Below, piece by piece: positions 42,801 through 49,130 of a DNA stretch of 64,000 nt; positions within the stretch are counted from its first letter, which is position 1; every line of letters starts with the position of its first letter. Under the pieces are notes generated by a model. The model was not told the DNA's origin. It saw only the letters and a list, made by a program, of their open reading frames with translations, and did no database searches. The DNA lies in NCBI RefSeq assembly GCF_028554725.1, contig NC_071670.1:48742501-48806500 (forward strand), written 5' to 3'. Source of the DNA: Zeugodacus cucurbitae. Its lineage: Eukaryota; Arthropoda; Insecta; Diptera; Tephritidae. The position numbers and the translations under genes were made by a program.

Positions 42801-45800
42801 TCGGGAATTTTTTTCTAGATTTTCGAGAAAAAATCATGAGTTAATTGGTCTTAAAATATCGAAATTTTGACCAAAAAGCTTCGATTAGTCCCTGAATTAT
42901 TAAGTACTCTAAATAATGTAGAAATTTCATTAAAATCCACCGAGCGGTTTTCGAGTTACAGTTGTCACCACTTCAAAAAACATAGTTTTGAGAAAAACGC
43001 ATTTAAAGTTTCACACTAGCGTTTTGGAGTGCCCGAGCGACCTTTGTAATTTATCGATTAACTCGAAAAGTAATTATCGCATCGACTTCAAATTTTCAGA
43101 GAATATTTTTAATATATCACACTCAACGAAAATGCAAAAAAAAAAAACAATATTGATTATTTGAAAATTCTGACTACCACTAACCCCTTAATCAAACAAT
43201 ATCACCTTGTGCTCTAGAGGATTGTAAAAATCCCTTAGTATTATTCGAAAATCAGAAGGATCTATACAGCGGATCCCTTAAGATCTTTAATATGCTCCAT
43301 TCGGCTCTTGACCCCATAACAGAGTTCTCTACAGTGAGTATCCCTTTTCACAAATCCCCATAATTTCAACAAGTTCTAATAATTTCTCGACTGTAATAAG
43401 AAATTAAAAATTCGATATTCTCGAGTATATTTAGATATCTGAAAATTAATTCGCTTATGAATCTGTGTCGAAAGTATTCCACACAAAAGACCCAAGAAAA
43501 AACTCTTGTCGTTGTTATTAATGTTAGTGTTAGGATAGCAATTTTAAAACATGAATAAGGCATTTAGACTAGATCTTAGTGAACATAGCTTACATTAAAG
43601 TTTTTATAGATATTGATGAGCTTAAAATATATAAGCTATCATTAGTAATGATTTAAGTTTTATGTTGCTTGATAAATACACATAGCGTTATCATACGGTC
43701 ACATATGCCGGCTACACAACACAAAGGTTAAACAAATTTTCTAATTTACGATTTTAAAAATGTTTAAAAAGCCATTTGGGTATAATTTTGTTTCAACTGA
43801 CAAACTAATTGGCTTTTTATGTGCTACTTAACAACTATTTTTTATTTAAACCCACCTTTTAAGCATGATTACGAAACAGTTTACAAAATTCGACAAATTC
43901 ATTGCATGCCCTAAAATATTTTCCAAATTCTCCCATAACTTTTTAATAAAATTTCTATGAACAAAATCCTTTCATATGCAGACTAGGCCACCATATCAGG
44001 TACAGTACTTCCATATTTCAAAGCTTCATGCCATCTATCATTAATGTACACTAACAGTTCAACACCGAATGGCTTTTTAAACACTTATTTTTTACAAAAA
44101 TATCAGACTGCTGCCGCTCTTACACTTTAAACTTCACTGATTATCACACATTCTACAATTCCAGCTCAATATCCATCGCTTCAAGGTGATTGCACGCTTC
44201 GGTCTGATGCATGTTGTGGCCACGAATATTTGCGTTTGGATACGTACGTTGGTCAAGGAATCACTACTCGAAATCACACTCTATCATCAACGTGGTGAAC
44301 CCGATCCCGAAGCCTCGTCCATTGCCAAGTCCATACGTCAACACGCATTGCGTCATGCTGGTACAGTTCTGCGCACCCACGCCGGTCCGAATGAGGAATT
44401 TGAGGTGCTGGACGGTGAGGATTTATTGCCCGCCAATGCCTACAAAACCGACAATGTACTCTCGAAATTGGTGCGCAAAACTGTTGATGGCATCTCCAAG
44501 TCGCTGGGCATGGGCGCTGCTGCGGGCGCCAACGCCAATGCAGCGCTCACCACGCTGCTCACATCCACCACCAAACCATTGACCTCAACCACCACAACCA
44601 CCACCACCACTACTACCCCACGTCCCTTTTTCACCACACCACCATCGTATCAGTGGCAAAGCACTACTATGGCACGCAAGTTGAAGAAGTTTATCACGAG
44701 CACAACAGCTGCCACGACCACCACATTGGGCACAACGCCTACCACACCATCGACGACTACAATGCTGGCGAGCAGCCCAATTACCACCACGACCACAACA
44801 ACTACGACCACTGAGATACCCTTCCGACAGCATTTTGAGCATTCGGCATTTACAACTGCAGCGCCAAGTGTCGCCACCGATTATCTAACGTCCACTCACG
44901 TCTCGGCAGCCGATTTAGCATCTACCACCGCCGAATCGATGTCCACCGGTTTTGGTACGGGCATTGCTTCGTTCTTTAGTAATTTAGTCTCGTCAACACC
45001 CAGCACCGCGGTTACCACAAGCACACCCTCCACTACCACCGAGAATGCTCTGAATGTAATGACTAATTTACTTGGTCCCGGCATGAATAACTTCCAAACC
45101 TATTCGGAAATCTCGCACCCCGAGTCAACTGGCGTTGTGAGCTTTGATAATCTCGAGAGTCTCGATAATATATATCCCGCCGCGCTTTCCTCCAACATTG
45201 GCACCTTGAATTCGACCGCTTGTGGACGTGTCGATATTATGGGCACAATTGTCTACGATTCAGCACCCTTCCTGTATCCCTTCATTATCGAGTACTCACT
45301 AATCGGTGCCGTTGTTTTGTATGTAATGTGGAAGCATATTGGTCGCTATCCGGGCCGCATGAACGATGAGGATTTGGAGCATCGTTTGGAAGTGATGTTG
45401 TCACGTCGCGCTGTCGCAATGGCACATCAGGCACGTTCGGGACGTGTCGATTGTGTGGGTTCGTCAAAAGGGTTATTCTTTGGTCTGTTGTTGTTGGTTG
45501 GTGCTTTGATTTGCCTGATACTCTTCTTCGTCTTGGTGCGTCATCAGCAGTTCTCGCTGCTAGCAATTTACCTTGCCGACGCAAGTCATTGCATACTCAT
45601 GGCCTTCGCTGTGCTAGCCATAATCATCGGTTTTATAAGGTAATGCAAAACTATATACACTAACAACAACAACTTAAAACTAACAAACTTTCTTTTCTCC
45701 CCCGCAGAGTTAAAAATCTGAAATTCCGCTGCGAAGAGCAATCCAATCTCAATGACATACTGCTACGCATCTCCGCTTTCGGTCTCTTCACCTATTCGAT

Positions 45801-48198
45801 ATTTGGCGTCATTGCCGGCAGTTTAAAGGCATTCGAAAGCGAACCAAATCTTCTAGTCATGACCACAAGCGGTGTTGCGGTATTCCAGGTGATCTTACAA
45901 TTACTCTTCATTGCCGATGTCTCGCGTCGTCGCGTCCACTTGCCCGAACATGATCGCAGCAAACCGGGCCGTCAAATCGTCACATTCCTGCTGATCTGCA
46001 ATGTGGCCATGTTTGCTATTTACACATTTGAAGCTCAAAAAGTATTCGCCAATCCTGTAAGTAGATATGTACGTGAGCGATATATGAAGATATGTTTTAC
46101 CGCCACAAAAGCGAAAGTCTTTTTTTTATGAAATTCAAAAACAAAACGCATAAGTACTATTTTGTGAAATCAAATCGCAAGCATTGAAGGACATTTTGAT
46201 GACTTTTGTGCTTTATGGTTTTGAAGAGTATGTGTTTTTGAAGTTTTTTGCATGACTTGATGACTTGATGACTTGCTTGTTATTTTTGTAGATGTAGAGT
46301 AGTATCAATTAATATTTGAAAGAAATGATCAAAATTATTAAAAAATAGTGGAAATCATCAAAATTTTTCCTTTTATAGTTTCACGCCTTTCCCGAAGAGT
46401 TCGCGGAGTTATTTCCATATCCATCAAAGGCTTCCCAAATACCTTCATTATTGAGTTCCATATTGTAAAATATATACATATTTTAAATTAAAAGTGACCT
46501 TCCTTAGTAATATTTCCAACTAAAATCCTTTGTAAAGCAGTTTAGTTCGATTTTCAATATTGTAAATAAACCTCTATCTTATCAAATTTATAGCATTCAA
46601 CCTCCTCCAAAATATATTTTAACCTAAGCTATCTCAAACTTGCCCAGTTTCAAGCCCATATTGTAGTTTAGTTTTATCCTTGAACAATATTTAAACCTTT
46701 GGTCCCTTTATCTGATCATAGACACAATACAAAAATATATTGAATATTCAGAAAGATCTTGTTTGACGCATGTTAAGCGATATGTGAGCTCTCTCGGTTT
46801 TTCTCTTCAACTATTTTTTGGCGAAGATCGAGTAATGATCGATGATCCATAACCACCAATGAGAGATGGATACTGAGAGAAAAAACTGGCTTGAACTCAT
46901 ACATATCTTATATGAATATAGACAGAGACGGACAGTTTCCCATCTTCGAGCAACTTTGCATCGAGCTTTAAGTCCGGTATTTATGTATGGTTCCAATTAT
47001 TTTTCATATCTGAGAACATGATTGAATTTTCGAACCCGAATTGAATATTTTTGAGCTAATCTTGTGCCGAAACTCTAATATACATTTTAAATATAATACC
47101 CCAAACAACGTCCGAGCAAATTGCCTCGAGACAAAATCTAGAAAAACTTTTGAACATTCGAATTTAATGATTCAGGAAGAAGAAAGAGTAGTAATGCATA
47201 GGATTTTATTTCGACATGGTTATAATCACTGCTATGGTAATAAATAACCACTGGTCCAGGTCCTTGAGATATGGTCCAATGATAATTAGTTTTGAATATA
47301 TTGCCAACTCCATTGCATCGTTCCCGTCGAAATTTTTAGGGTAATACCGGGGGAATCGATACAGAGACAGTAAGAGGTAGTCTCACACTGATACCGTTAA
47401 GGATTCTGAGCTCTGGGTATTGGCCCTAATTAACTCTTTTCAAGAGATTTCGTTAGAAGAAAAAAGTAATTTCTCCCTTTTTCGAAGTTGACCTCAAAAA
47501 TCGAAATACTTGCCTTCGAATTTCGAAAAACGAAGAAATGAGAAGATCGTTTATTTCAGAATACGGTCAAAATGCCCCATTACCTCTGGAGGGACTTTTA
47601 CATATTGTATTATGTTATATTAGAGATAGAACCCAATTCATTTAAAGCCCAAAGAGTTAGACTTGCGGCTAAATTATGACTATTTTTTCGAGAACCTTCT
47701 ACGCTATGGAAGAACCTTTTTTCGAGAACCTTATACACTACACTACCTTATGGCATTATTTGCAGTTTTCAGTTTAAATAATTTGTAGTAAACCCTTTAT
47801 ACACGATACAACATTGAAATCAATCTACATACCTAGACCTGTACATTTATAAATATATATTTCTGATTTCGAATATATCAGATTACTTTAAAACATTTTC
47901 ACTTCTCATATCTTCATGTATTGCGTACTCTTTTTTGCACTTTCTCGATGTTAAGTAGAATACTAGTGCATTATAAGTAATGACAATTATGGATATACAA
48001 TATTTTAACTCTCATTTCTCTCTACCTACAATTTTTTACCCCCTCTCTAAATCACAGGTTCAACTCGACTTCTATGGCTTTGTGCCATGGTCAATAATTC
48101 AACGCGTCACACTGCCACTCTGCATTTTCCATCGTTTCCACAGCGCCGTAGCACTAGCTGAGATCTGGAAGACAACGTACAAGGCACGTTTGGAGTAA
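681..48198 (+). CDS. OtopLa: Otopetrin proton channel gene (whole locus, spliced; two alternative N termini)
   Basis: This is a 12-membrane-segment otopetrin, a family of proton-selective channels of the plasma membrane that serve acid (sour) sensing in flies and vertebrates. The internal-start form is join(21433..21605, 33758..33942, 35330..35475, 36820..36873, 41829..41940, 42201..42361, 44165..45639, 45708..46056, 48058..48198), which is 2796 nt and 931 residues with every junction in phase. The upstream form uses 681..814 and 1581..1619 in place of 21433..21605, and its 5' part lies outside the window. Predicted TMs fall near residues 59-84, 98-119, 216-240, 252-274, 285-308, 647-667, 713-735, 740-768, 786-807, 817-838, 858-876 and 894-922. 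The loop TM2-TM3 is basic and cytosolic. The loop TM5-TM6 (about 312-645) is Thr-rich and extracellular by TM count. I recognise the family with confidence; the paralogue name (a rather than b or c) is tentative. Confidence 0.9.
815..1580 (+). other. Otopetrin intron between exons 681-814 and 1581-1619
   Basis: Donor GTAAGT and acceptor CTCCAG. The sequence is poly-A/poly-T rich with no recognisable element inside. Confidence 0.6.
1581..1619 (+). CDS. OtopLa: Otopetrin upstream-isoform 39-nt exon
   Basis: This small exon lies between the acceptor ACTCCAG (ending 1580) and a donor GTTCGA (from 1620). Joined in phase 2 to the exon ending at 814 it reads NNALDHVSITSVK plus AG. The leftover AG is completed by the G at 33758 to give Arg, so the protein runs ...SVKR then TSLFIVTS into TM1. 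The phase match on both sides, across a 32-kb intron, is the main evidence. The donor is weak at +3 to +6. A competing donor at 1612 (A|GTGAAA) would break the phase to the channel exon. Confidence is moderate because the exon is so short. Confidence 0.65.
2375..2432. repeat. Perfect 21-bp inverted repeat (hairpin)
   Basis: Left arm 2375-2395 and right arm 2412-2432 are exact reverse complements over 21 bases (core CTTAAAAATAGTTCTCGGAG), with a 16-base loop. The loop repeats part of the left arm (CGACTTAAAAATA), suggesting that duplication plus inversion formed it. Confidence 0.85.
2724..3055 (-). pseudogene. Non-LTR retrotransposon fragment (RNase H C-terminal end)
   Basis: Read on the minus strand, the frame gives VPAHVYKMRLTDSKECRKCQ, then a Glu-x-x-x-His, a CACP motif and R.Q.L. 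The series H..KM.L....C..C....E..H....CP is typical of the C-terminal end of the RNase H domain in jockey/R1-type non-LTR elements. Upstream coding (toward 3140) is broken by frame changes, and I could not trace a reverse transcriptase. It is a dead, probably 5'-truncated copy inside the otopetrin intron. Confidence 0.6.
3243..3910 (+). repeat. Dispersed tephritid-type repeat
   Basis: It begins with ACAAGTAAGGAAGGGCTAAG near 3248. It contains the GGGCGTGGC and GGCGTGGCAGTGG stretches, a GGACGGACAGACGGACATCC tract near 3748-3767 and TATATATAACCCTATATCTA. It ends with ACTCTCGTTGCAACTTTGTTGC. From family knowledge, this start, GGAC tract and end recur as a common interspersed repeat in fly genomes. 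I see no coding frame or terminal inverted repeat. Class unknown. Confidence 0.6.
7450..8065. mobile_element. MITE-like DNA element with TIRs and 8-bp duplication
   Basis: The left end is TAAGGGGACCCCCCATTCTC (from 7450). The right end is CGAGAGTGGGGGAGTCCCCTTA (two-part match, ending 8065), its imperfect reverse complement. Both sides are flanked by ATATCATT, an 8-bp target-site duplication as made by hAT transposases. The alternative reading, TTAA at both ends, would suggest piggyBac-type integration. There is no transposase frame inside, so it is non-autonomous. Confidence 0.8.
11099..11212. repeat. Two-copy tandem repeat, 64-bp period
   Basis: The block TCTAATTT(C/T)ATCTTATTTC, followed by AGAAATAAGTTGCGAACTAG and TGAATAAACAG, occurs at 11099-11148 and again at 11163-11212 with one mismatch. 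The near identity suggests a recent duplication. Confidence 0.9.
16815..17300. repeat. Diverged tandem duplication, about 257-bp offset
   Basis: The block starting ATTCGGAATAGCCA(C/T)GATT at 16815 recurs at 17072. Both copies share GTTTTCAAATAAGTCC and end with TAGTCATTCAATGGTGTTTC and ATGAATCTCAAATGAAA. The copies have diverged by substitutions and small indels. Confidence 0.85.
18603..18859. promoter_or_regulatory. Cluster of CGATA/TATCG motifs
   Basis: Five copies lie within 91 bp (18603, 18608, 18637 forward; 18679, 18689 reverse), with two more TATCG at 18828 and 18855. In Drosophila, clustered CGATA is the binding pattern of the boundary factor BEAF-32, and overlapping TATCGATA that of DREF. 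No perfect TATCGATA is present. Function is an inference; it lies about 2.6 kb upstream of the internal promoter. Confidence 0.3.
21244..21432 (+). promoter_or_regulatory. Likely 5' UTR and start region of the internal otopetrin promoter
   Basis: About 190 bases just before the internal ATG contain no ATG at all, although upstream sequence does (one at 21241). They are A-rich with CAACAA runs, as in fly 5' UTRs. A TCAGTG initiator-like hexamer lies at 21248-21253. I see no TATA box at the right distance and no good DPE at +28. A GTAAGTGAG donor-like sequence lies at about 21383, but I cannot find a partner acceptor. The start site is an inference. Confidence 0.4.
21433..21605 (+). CDS. OtopLa: Otopetrin alternative first coding exon (internal promoter isoform)
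   Basis: This exon supplies a second N terminus from within the 32-kb intron. ATG 21433 has a good fly-type context (CGAAATGG). An in-frame TAG lies at 21415, and no ATG occurs between about 21244 and the start, so this is the first AUG of a transcript starting near 21250. It encodes 57 residues plus the AG of a split Arg codon: MGGGEVKVATVDVESGDNMA at the start, VMPQPLQ at the end. The segment is hydrophilic, with no signal peptide or TM. The donor is AAAG|GTTAAT, phase 2, the same phase as the 1581-1619 exon, so both can feed the exon at 33758. The N-terminal Gly-Gly-Gly-Glu after Met leaves N-myristoylation possible, but it is not a strong match. Confidence 0.8.
22337..23030. mobile_element. 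MITE-like DNA element, family A, complete copy
   Basis: 694 bp bounded by inverted ends: AAGGGGCTATACCAGTGTAA at the left and TTACACTGGTATAGGCCTTA at the right. The interior is AT-rich, with fragments such as AAAAATGTCGTTTCGAGAAG, and no transposase. A second copy of the same family starts at 63594 in the opposite orientation. No clear target duplication is left. Confidence 0.8.
24273..24303. repeat. (CAA)n microsatellite
   Basis: Interrupted CAACAACAACAATAACAACA run. Similar short CAA runs occur near 7908, 9635, 9800, 15594, 36885 and 52480. Confidence 0.9.
25700..26480 (+). mobile_element. Deleted DD41D (rosa-type) mariner element
   Basis: Holds the broken transposase described at 25717-26375. 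The element ends are not certain: I could not find convincing terminal inverted repeats between 25600 and 26500. The DD41D mariner group is known from tephritid flies, which fits the host inferred here. Confidence 0.6.
25717..26375 (+). pseudogene. Mariner-family transposase, internally deleted and frameshifted
   Basis: The open frame starts MERYAIQQRVEIIKIYY, a helix-turn-helix-type start, then jumps after about residue 33 to a DKAHFWLNG segment of the catalytic domain. Most of the DNA-binding region is therefore missing, and D35 may be the first catalytic Asp. WCGLWAGG, QQDGATSH (D128) and CDLTPLDYFLW (D170) follow. Exactly 41 residues lie between D128 and D170, the DD41D spacing of rosa-type mariners. 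A one-base loss near 26238 shifts the frame; the tail (YVKFMVYANK...TIDELRTNIE) continues in another frame to about 26375. Not functional. Confidence 0.85.
27960..28490. repeat. Possible dispersed repeat
   Basis: The segment contains TCAGAAACTGCACGACTGAT and TTCAATGAAATTCGGTATA, a phrase I associate with interspersed fly repeats. It is bordered by AGTAGGAAGGAA on the left and TTCCTTACT on the right. There is no coding frame and no second copy in the window. Confidence 0.35.
29761..29868 (+). CDS. Candidate in-frame cassette exon of otopetrin (36 codons)
   Basis: This 108-nt open segment lies between a good acceptor (TTGTTCCAG ending 29760) and a good donor (ATG|GTAATT). Read in the phase left by either upstream exon (AG|), it gives VCYSIKPNPNRSF and then LPAKITVHGTYQTNIITGPI with no stop. 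It leaves TG, which the G at 33758 completes to Trp. Its length is a multiple of three, so inclusion or skipping keeps the channel frame. Base composition is richer in G+C than the surrounding very AT-rich intron. I do not recognise the peptide as an otopetrin constant region, so it is either an optional N-terminal insert or a chance open stretch. Confidence 0.45.
29979..30290. repeat. AT-only minisatellite
   Basis: About 310 bp almost without G or C, starting with (AAAAT)n and then several copies of a 58- to 60-bp unit built from AATAATAATAAATTTAAATT, AAATTAAATACAATAAAAA and TAAATTTAAAT. Confidence 0.85.
31636..32293. mobile_element. MITE-like DNA element, family B, copy 1
   Basis: Ends are TGAGGGGTTAGAG (left) and GACTACCCCTAACCCTTTA (right), imperfect inverted repeats. 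The interior matches the 42552-43190 copy throughout, for example AAAATCAATCGGATAAGAAA and CGGTTTTCGAGTTACAG. There is no transposase frame; the 115-codon open frame at 32087 is a chance frame that starts inside the element and runs past its right end. Confidence 0.8.
33758..33942 (+). CDS. OtopLa: Otopetrin exon: TM1 and TM2
   Basis: This is the first common channel exon. It starts after CACACAG (ending 33757) with a G that completes the split Arg codon, and then encodes TSLFIVTSLVYAIILIVV (TM1). A short loop (SDVTTHRLPVLYYE) and a second hydrophobic helix, YLYGVSILFLLYVFCFLLQ (TM2), follow. The donor is G|GTAAGT, leaving phase 1. These two helices are strongly typical of insect otopetrins. 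Residues 58-120 of the 931-residue form lie here. The open frame runs further upstream, to 33699, but the acceptor and the phase agreement with both upstream exons set the boundary. Confidence 0.92.
34633..35075 (-). pseudogene. Non-LTR retrotransposon reverse transcriptase tail, frameshifted
   Basis: On the minus strand the frame reads TKIKFYKSLIIPVLLYGAEA, then WTMSTSDETILGVFKRKILR, GEYRRRWNDELYELY-like residues and IKRQRLRWLGQVV. These are the C-terminal part of a non-LTR reverse transcriptase open frame (LLYGaEaWt...R.LRWLGHv). After a frameshift near 34735 it continues WRDQVDSDLVILGITNWRR and KERKEWRALIDSTIIC to a stop at 34633. The 5' part is absent. This is a truncated dead copy in the otopetrin intron. 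Confidence 0.8.
35330..35475 (+). CDS. OtopLa: Otopetrin exon: basic cytosolic TM2-TM3 loop, part 1
   Basis: The acceptor is CCTAACAG (ending 35329). The first two bases complete a Glu codon, then 48 codons follow, beginning SSCCNGG and continuing with a Pro/Lys-rich tract (KPKPPPKEKKSKKKVPDP), a Ser/Lys/Asp-rich tract and a final PSPYQ. The donor is CAG|GTGCGT, phase 0. The segment is highly charged and probably disordered. It sits on the cytosolic side between TM2 and TM3 (residues 120-168). The twin Cys next to the membrane could be lipid-modified, but nothing in the sequence proves it. Confidence 0.88.
36820..36873 (+). CDS. OtopLa: Otopetrin exon: 18-codon cassette-like exon in TM2-TM3 loop
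   Basis: A 54-nt exon lies between acceptor CGGCAG (ending 36819) and donor CAG|GTATGC, with phase 0 on both sides. It reads ERYPVKKRDLVRQSLSLQ (residues 169-186). Because its length is a multiple of three with symmetric phase, it can be skipped without shifting the frame. The KKRD and VRQS pieces are basic and could be a kinase target. The exon stands out from the poly-A/CAA-rich intron around it by its codon-like composition. Confidence 0.82.
36874..41828 (+). other. Otopetrin intron with a mariner relic
   Basis: A 4955-nt intron, donor GTATGC and acceptor ACTCACAG. It starts with a CAACAA run, holds a degenerate mariner near 38130-38560, and has a less AT-rich patch at 39090-39770 with no phase-compatible exon. 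The rest is AT-rich with nothing recognised. Confidence 0.6.
38130..38560 (+). pseudogene. Degenerate mariner-family transposase relic
   Basis: Fragments in shifting frames recall a mariner transposase: KIHKIILEDRDIQ (N-terminal helix region), YDKIELRFEWLPYSP (region just before the last catalytic Asp), then across stops DLQRMVDENVTF and TDNEEVISDEGYFEE. Order and strand are right, but most of the middle is missing and stops interrupt. It differs from the DD41D element at 25717. Confidence 0.55.
41829..41940 (+). CDS. OtopLa: Otopetrin exon: end of TM2-TM3 loop, start of TM3
   Basis: The acceptor is ACTCACAG (ending 41828) and the donor is ATTG|GTAAGT. The exon encodes 37 codons plus one base: DSQAEAEVAVTT, the basic KNVRKRKTTHSDPTHG, then SFFLRVGAI, which begins TM3. 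The THGSFFLRVGAIAFG junction with the next exon is a conserved otopetrin signature region. It covers residues 187-223 and the first base of Ala224. The run of basic residues just before TM3 agrees with a cytosolic loop (positive-inside rule). Confidence 0.92.
42201..42361 (+). CDS. OtopLa: Otopetrin exon: TM3 and TM4
   Basis: The acceptor is TACAATTAG (ending 42200) and the donor is AGA|GTGAGT, phase 0. It continues TM3 (FGLGGMIYIGLEFGSFFE), has a short outer loop with a Cys-His-His (PFDSPCHH), and then TM4 (ILIGVNPLLQMIFTFMQMYF, then IFMNAR). These are residues 224-277. The acidic Glu in TM3 and the His pair in the loop are the kind of titratable residues that otopetrins use for proton sensing or conduction. 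Assigning a specific role would need an alignment. Confidence 0.92.
42552..43190. mobile_element. MITE-like DNA element, family B, copy 2
   Basis: Ends are TCAGGGGTTAGAGGTAGTC and GACTACCACTAACCCCTTA, 16 of 19 positions inverted-complementary. It lies in the same orientation as the copy at 31636-32293 and matches it along its length. It sits within the otopetrin TM4-TM5 intron. Confidence 0.8.
43982..43999 (+). other. 18-nt exon-like segment (possible microexon)
   Basis: CATATGCAG|ACTAGGCCACCATATCAG|GTACAG would be an 18-nt phase-0 microexon adding TRPPYQ between TM4 and TM5. The flanking AG and GT fit and the frame would hold, but such a short match can arise by chance. Confidence 0.2.
44165..45639 (+). 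CDS. OtopLa: Otopetrin large exon: TM5, Thr-rich loop, TM6-TM8
   Basis: This 1475-nt exon starts after ATTCCAG (ending 44164) and ends at AG|GTAATG. It encodes LNIHRFKVIARFGLMHVVAT (TM5), continuing NICVWIRTLVKES. A loop of about 330 residues with long Thr runs follows, near 44563-44620 and 44700-44820, with Ser/Pro/Thr-rich sequence after them. Next come a conserved ACGRVDIMG motif, TM6 (IIEYSLIGAVVLYVMWKHIG), a cytosolic loop (RMNDEDLEHRLEVMLSRR), TM7 (GLLLLVGALICLILFFVLV) and TM8 (FSLLAIYLADASHCILMAFA). By TM count the Thr-rich loop lies between TM5 and TM6 and faces outside, like a mucin-type O-glycosylated domain. Antisense frames here (poly-Val and poly-Gly) are shadows of the Thr codons. 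Confidence 0.95.
44563..44820 (+). repeat. Coding Thr-codon repeat tracts
   Basis: Imperfect (ACC/ACA/ACT) tracts inside the large otopetrin exon encode runs of Thr (10 in a row near 44590-44620, nine near 44783-44812). Mixed codons argue against very recent slippage and for selection on the Thr content. Confidence 0.85.
45708..46056 (+). CDS. OtopLa: Otopetrin exon: TM9 to TM11
   Basis: The exon follows a short 68-nt intron with a good acceptor (TCTCCCCCGCAG). It completes Arg769 and encodes 116 codons to AAT CCT, with donor GTAAGT and phase 0. Contents: VKNLKFRCEEQSNLNDILLR, TM9 (ISAFGLFTYSIFGVIAGSL), TM10 (GVAVFQVILQLLFIADVSRR), the loop RVHLPEHDRSKPGRQ and TM11 (IVTFLLICNVAMFAIYTFE). The QVxLQLLFIAD-RR segment and the KPGRQ loop are hallmark otopetrin C-domain sequences. 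Beyond 46056 the open frame runs into intron sequence. Confidence 0.95.
46057..48057 (+). other. Otopetrin last intron
   Basis: A 2001-nt intron with donor GTAAGT and acceptor AAATCACAG. It includes a GATGACTT triplication near 46257-46276. I recognise no gene or transposon in it. Confidence 0.7.
48058..48198 (+). CDS. OtopLa: Otopetrin last exon: TM12 and stop
   Basis: The acceptor is AAATCACAG (ending 48057). It encodes 46 codons and TAA (48196-48198): VQLDFYGFVPWSIIQRVTLP, then LCIFHRFHSAVALAEIW (TM12) and the short basic tail KTTYKARLE. The YG..PW..I.....PL.IF.RFHS...L.E.W pattern is the conserved otopetrin C terminus. It carries a buried His/Arg-rich helix and an essentially absent C-terminal tail. 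A further in-frame TAA follows 11 codons later, so any readthrough would add little. Confidence 0.95.
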   Translation, partial: VQLDFYGFVPWSIIQRVTLPLCIFHRFHSAVALAEIWKTTYKARLE

Positions 48199-49130
48199 GC
48201 AGTTAATGTGAAAGATGCACATAAGAGAAGTTAAAGAAAACGTTAGAGCGTATCAAAATGGAGGAGTAGTGCCCACTGAACGAAACTGCCAAACTGCGAA
48301 AAAGGTACCAAAAAACAAATAAAAGGAAAAACAAAAAATACCAAAAGAGAAGTCAAGAGAGTTAAAAATGGGGCGCAACGAAGAAGGTAGCATATAAGAA
48401 GGTGAAAAAAATACTTGAAAATAATTAAAACAGAACAGTAAATGCAGCAAAGAAAACATTGAAAATGTATTAAAAAGCAAATATTTGAAATATTTAAGTG
48501 TGGAAAGAAAGAGAGTATCAGAAAAAAGAAAAAGTGAAACTCCAAACACTCAGCTACAAAGCCACATACATCTACATACAACAAAAAACGAACAGAAATC
48601 CATACATTGAGCGAAATAATAGCAAAGCAAACAGAAAGTAATCGCAAAGTAATTGAAAAGTAATTAAAGAGTAATTGCAGAGAACAGAAATCCATACATT
48701 GAGCGAAATAATAGCAAAGTAAACAGAAAGTATTTGCAGAGTAATTAAAAAGTAATTACAGAGTAATCGCAAAGTAATTAAAATGTAATTGAAAAGCAGC
48801 AAATAAAAACGATTAAACCAAATCAATTTATGCATTGTAGTCTGACCTCGAGCAGACCATAAAGAGTTGTATATTTAAGTGTAATGTTAAGATTTTACTT
48901 ATTAATGATTACAAAGAAAATTTTGAAAAATGAAAAAAAAAACAAACAAAAAATACATAACAATTATTAATTATGAATTATATAGTTAAGTGAGTACAAT
49001 TTGTAGATTTTCAAGATAAAATTTATAATAATTTGTAAGTCAATGTAATATTTTATTTATTAATCAACAACAACAAACAATAAAAATAAAAGTAATTAAA
49101 ATGCAATTTTGTTGTTTTGTAGGGAGTTAA
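48199..49130 (+). other. Probable otopetrin 3' UTR with poly(A) signals
   Basis: The sequence after the stop is purine-rich and has no coding frame. AATAAA signals occur at 48802-48807, followed by GT-rich DNA around 48835-48895, and at 49079-49084, followed within about 25 bases by a strong TTTTGTTGTTTTGT downstream element. The second is the better mature end. A tandem duplication of about 90 bp (about 48591-48770) lies inside. The UTR could extend much further, since CAACAA-rich, TE-poor sequence continues to about 55980, but nothing proves it. Confidence 0.5.
48591..48770 (+). repeat. Tandem duplication (about 90-bp unit) in the 3' UTR
   Basis: Two copies begin AACAGAAATCCATACATTGA (about 48590 and 48682) and share the following GCGAAATAATAGCAAAG. 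They continue with degenerate 10- to 12-bp AAAGTAATTG-type subrepeats up to about 48800. The subrepeats give the region a purine-rich, nearly C-free character. Confidence 0.75.

Larger units (their letters stand above)
42362..44164 (+). other. Otopetrin intron between TM4 and TM5 exons
   Basis: Contains a MITE copy at 42552-43190 and an 18-nt exon-like segment at 43982-43999. Nothing else recognised. Confidence 0.7.

Noticed and set aside
44440..45584. Minus-strand and alternate-frame open frames over the large exon (poly-Val, poly-Gly/Cys)
   Set aside because: Shadows of the Thr-rich coding sequence of otopetrin; the sense frame has splice sites, TM helices and phase agreement with its neighbours.
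48243..48695. 150-codon minus-strand frame rich in Phe/Leu/Cys
   Set aside because: Antisense of the purine-rich tandemly duplicated 3' UTR; composition explains the hydrophobic residues.
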